DNA of 7,614 nt from JBOFLO01 sp051657905 (GTDB taxonomy: Bacteria > Patescibacteriota > Gracilibacteria > UBA1369): contig JBOFLO010000053.1 in the NCBI GenBank assembly GCA_051657905.1, forward strand, positions 1 through 7,614, written 5' to 3'. The position numbers and the translations under genes are program-made. Below are positions 6,617 through 7,614 of the stretch, piece after piece (positions within the stretch are counted from its first letter, which is position 1; each line of letters starts with the position of its first letter). The notes under the pieces are model-generated. The model was not told the origin of the DNA. It saw nothing but the letters and a program-made list of their open reading frames with translations, and did no database searches.

Positions 6617-7273
6617 TTAGGCAGCCAATTTTCCTTCTTTAATTTCTGCCACACTTTCACCAATAGTTTTAATCCCTTGGGCAGTTCTTTGAAATTCCGG
6701 ATCCAAATGAATACGGCTTTCCTCCACCAAACTTTGATTCTGATATTTGGAAGATGTTTTTTTATAATAAGGAATATCCGCAGGAGAACTCATCTTTTCA
6801 AAAGCAAATTGCCCAATTCTCATACCCGGATAAAGCGCCACCGGCATACGATTAATATTGGTAATTTCTAAAGTAATAGTTCCTTCAAAACCTGGATCAA
6901 TAAACCCAGCTGTTGAGTGAATAATAATCCCAAGTCTACCAATCGAACTGCGCCCTTCACAACGCGCCACCAAATAATCAGGAATTTTAATTTTTTCCAT
7001 AGTCACACCCAACACAAATTCTCCAGGTTGAACAATAAAAGGAGTCCCCGGCTCATCAATAGTGATCAATTTAGTTACTCCATCCAAAGTTTCCGGCCTG
7101 CTTGGATCCAAAACCGCATATTTAGCATGATCATAAACTTTAAAATGCTTGCCCAATCTAAAGTCCAAAGAGGCGCAATGAGCATTTACTGACGGATCTT
7201 TTCCATCTTCAGACACAACGGCAATTTCACCTTTTGCTATTAAATCTTTAATATCGCGGTCTGAAAGTATCAT
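6617..7273 (-). CDS. dcd: dCTP deaminase, possibly bifunctional dCTP deaminase/dUTPase
   Basis: The 218-residue protein has the dUTPase-like trimeric fold of Dcd and starts with the canonical MILSDRDI. The catalytic region RCEGRSSIGRLG (104-115) holds R108 and R113, TAGFIDPGFEGTITLE (121-136) holds D126 and E136; the R113-E136 spacing equals the R115-E138 spacing of the E. coli enzyme. Dcd converts dCTP to dUTP, the route to dTMP. The TAGFIDPGF form resembles the Mycobacterium tuberculosis type, which also hydrolyses dUTP to dUMP, so bifunctionality is plausible but not proved. The C-terminal lid region KYQNQ (177-181) is followed by a tail ending in EIKEGKLAA, some 25 residues longer than the usual ~190. 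It begins 11 bases after the trhO stop, indicating co-transcription. TTAATTTAA lies six bases before the ATG in place of a Shine-Dalgarno sequence. Confidence 0.95.
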   Translation of the reverse strand: MILSDRDIKDLIAKGEIAVVSEDGKDPSVNAHCASLDFRLGKHFKVYDHAKYAVLDPSRPETLDGVTKLITIDEPGTPFIVQPGEFVLGVTMEKIKIPDYLVARCEGRSSIGRLGIIIHSTAGFIDPGFEGTITLEITNINRMPVALYPGMRIGQFAFEKMSSPADIPYYKKTSSKYQNQSLVEESRIHLDPEFQRTAQGIKTIGESVAEIKEGKLAA

Positions 7274-7284
7274 AAATTTTTAAA

Positions 7285-7614
7285 TTAATTAGTCATTTTA
7301 GTGGTTTCTCTTTTGGAAGCATAACGTCTCTGAATCATCGACATATAGTCTTTTTCTTCAGGATTTCTCTGATGTTTTTGACAAATATCACTGCAGGCAT
7401 TTTCCATTTTCCCAGCACAAGTTTCGCAACAGATAAATAAAGCATTACACTCGGCATTCACACAATTAATATAAACATCGCATTCCTTTTGACAATGTAG
7501 ACATTCAGAAATAACCATGTCCTTACTCTCATTAATCGGCACTGCCACCCGGCGATCAAACACAAACATTTTCCCTTCCCATAAACGATCCGGATATTCC
7601 TGTCCATAATTGTG
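7285..7614 (-). CDS. trhO: tRNA uridine(34) hydroxylase TrhO (rhodanese family), C-terminal 109 residues
   Basis: The frame is open to the right edge, so the N-terminus and the rhodanese catalytic Cys lie outside the window; the Met at 7569 is internal. The visible part starts with HNYGQEYPDRLWEGKMFVFD, the family segment after the rhodanese loop (usually GKCFVFD; here Met replaces the Cys). RRVAVPIN follows. A cysteine-rich C-terminal module then has ten Cys at visible residues 38, 41, 45, 51, 56, 62, 63, 66, 74 and 78, including ECLHCQKECDVYINC, ECNALFICCETC and CSDIC, which probably bind zinc. This resembles the Bacillus-type members (YbfQ-like). The family uses prephenate-independent, O2-dependent hydroxylation of U34 in tRNAs, the first step towards 5-methoxyuridine-type modifications. 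That role is known for E. coli TrhO (YceA) and inferred here. dcd follows after 11 bases. Confidence 0.9.
   Translation of the reverse strand, partial: HNYGQEYPDRLWEGKMFVFDRRVAVPINESKDMVISECLHCQKECDVYINCVNAECNALFICCETCAGKMENACSDICQKHQRNPEEKDYMSMIQRRYASKRETTKMTN

Noticed and set aside
7285..7569. Reading the right-edge gene as a complete 94-residue protein starting at 7569
   Set aside because: The frame continues without a stop to the window edge and the extra 15 residues match the TrhO family segment before FVFD, so the Met is internal.
1..7614. Recoded UGA, mobile element, CRISPR array, toxin-antitoxin or defence genes
   Set aside because: All genes read through with the standard code, no repeats with regular spacing or terminal inverted repeats were seen, and every substantial frame is accounted for by a housekeeping gene.

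Overview
The window reads as an ordinary housekeeping stretch from a small-genome, A+T-rich bacterium, most likely a member of the Candidate Phyla Radiation (Patescibacteria). This placement is inference. It rests on the tight packing of single-copy genes, an orphan oligopeptide-type solute-binding protein beside secG, a eukaryote/archaea-like (type 2) isoleucyl-tRNA synthetase, and a partial membrane protein carrying a 'QIYAQYP' segment that I associate with CPR-specific secretion-ATPase-like proteins. All genes read with the standard code (no in-frame TGA), which argues against the UGA-recoding lineages such as Gracilibacteria and Absconditabacteria. Presence of ribosomal protein L9 argues against lineages reported to lack it.

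All eight genes lie on the minus strand. In transcription order (high to low coordinate) they are: the 3' part of trhO (tRNA U34 hydroxylase, cut by the right edge), dcd (dCTP deaminase, possibly bifunctional with dUTPase), ileS (IleRS type 2), secG, a peptide-type ABC solute-binding protein, rplI (L9), ruvX/yqgF, and the N-terminal part of a one-TM protein cut by the left edge. Gaps are 11 to 98 bases and no stretch without a gene exceeds 100 bases. The trhO-dcd, secG-SBP, rplI-ruvX and ruvX-last-gene spacings (11, 19, 11 and 27 bases) suggest co-transcription. The three larger gaps carry promoter candidates: a convincing one ahead of secG (TTGACC, 17-base spacer, TGC+TATAAA), a moderate one ahead of ileS, and a weak one ahead of rplI.

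Functionally the cluster mixes nucleotide supply (dcd), translation and tRNA modification (ileS, rplI, trhO), protein export (secG), envelope binding (the SBP) and rRNA or DNA processing (ruvX). These are not one pathway. The most useful second-look items are the absence of any clear Shine-Dalgarno sequence at all seven visible starts, often replaced by an A/T leader resembling TTAATTTAA; the two consecutive inverted repeats in the secG leader; the SBP whose only cysteines form a C-terminal CxxxC; and the partial protein at the left edge. I see no mobile element, CRISPR array, tRNA, rRNA or defence system.
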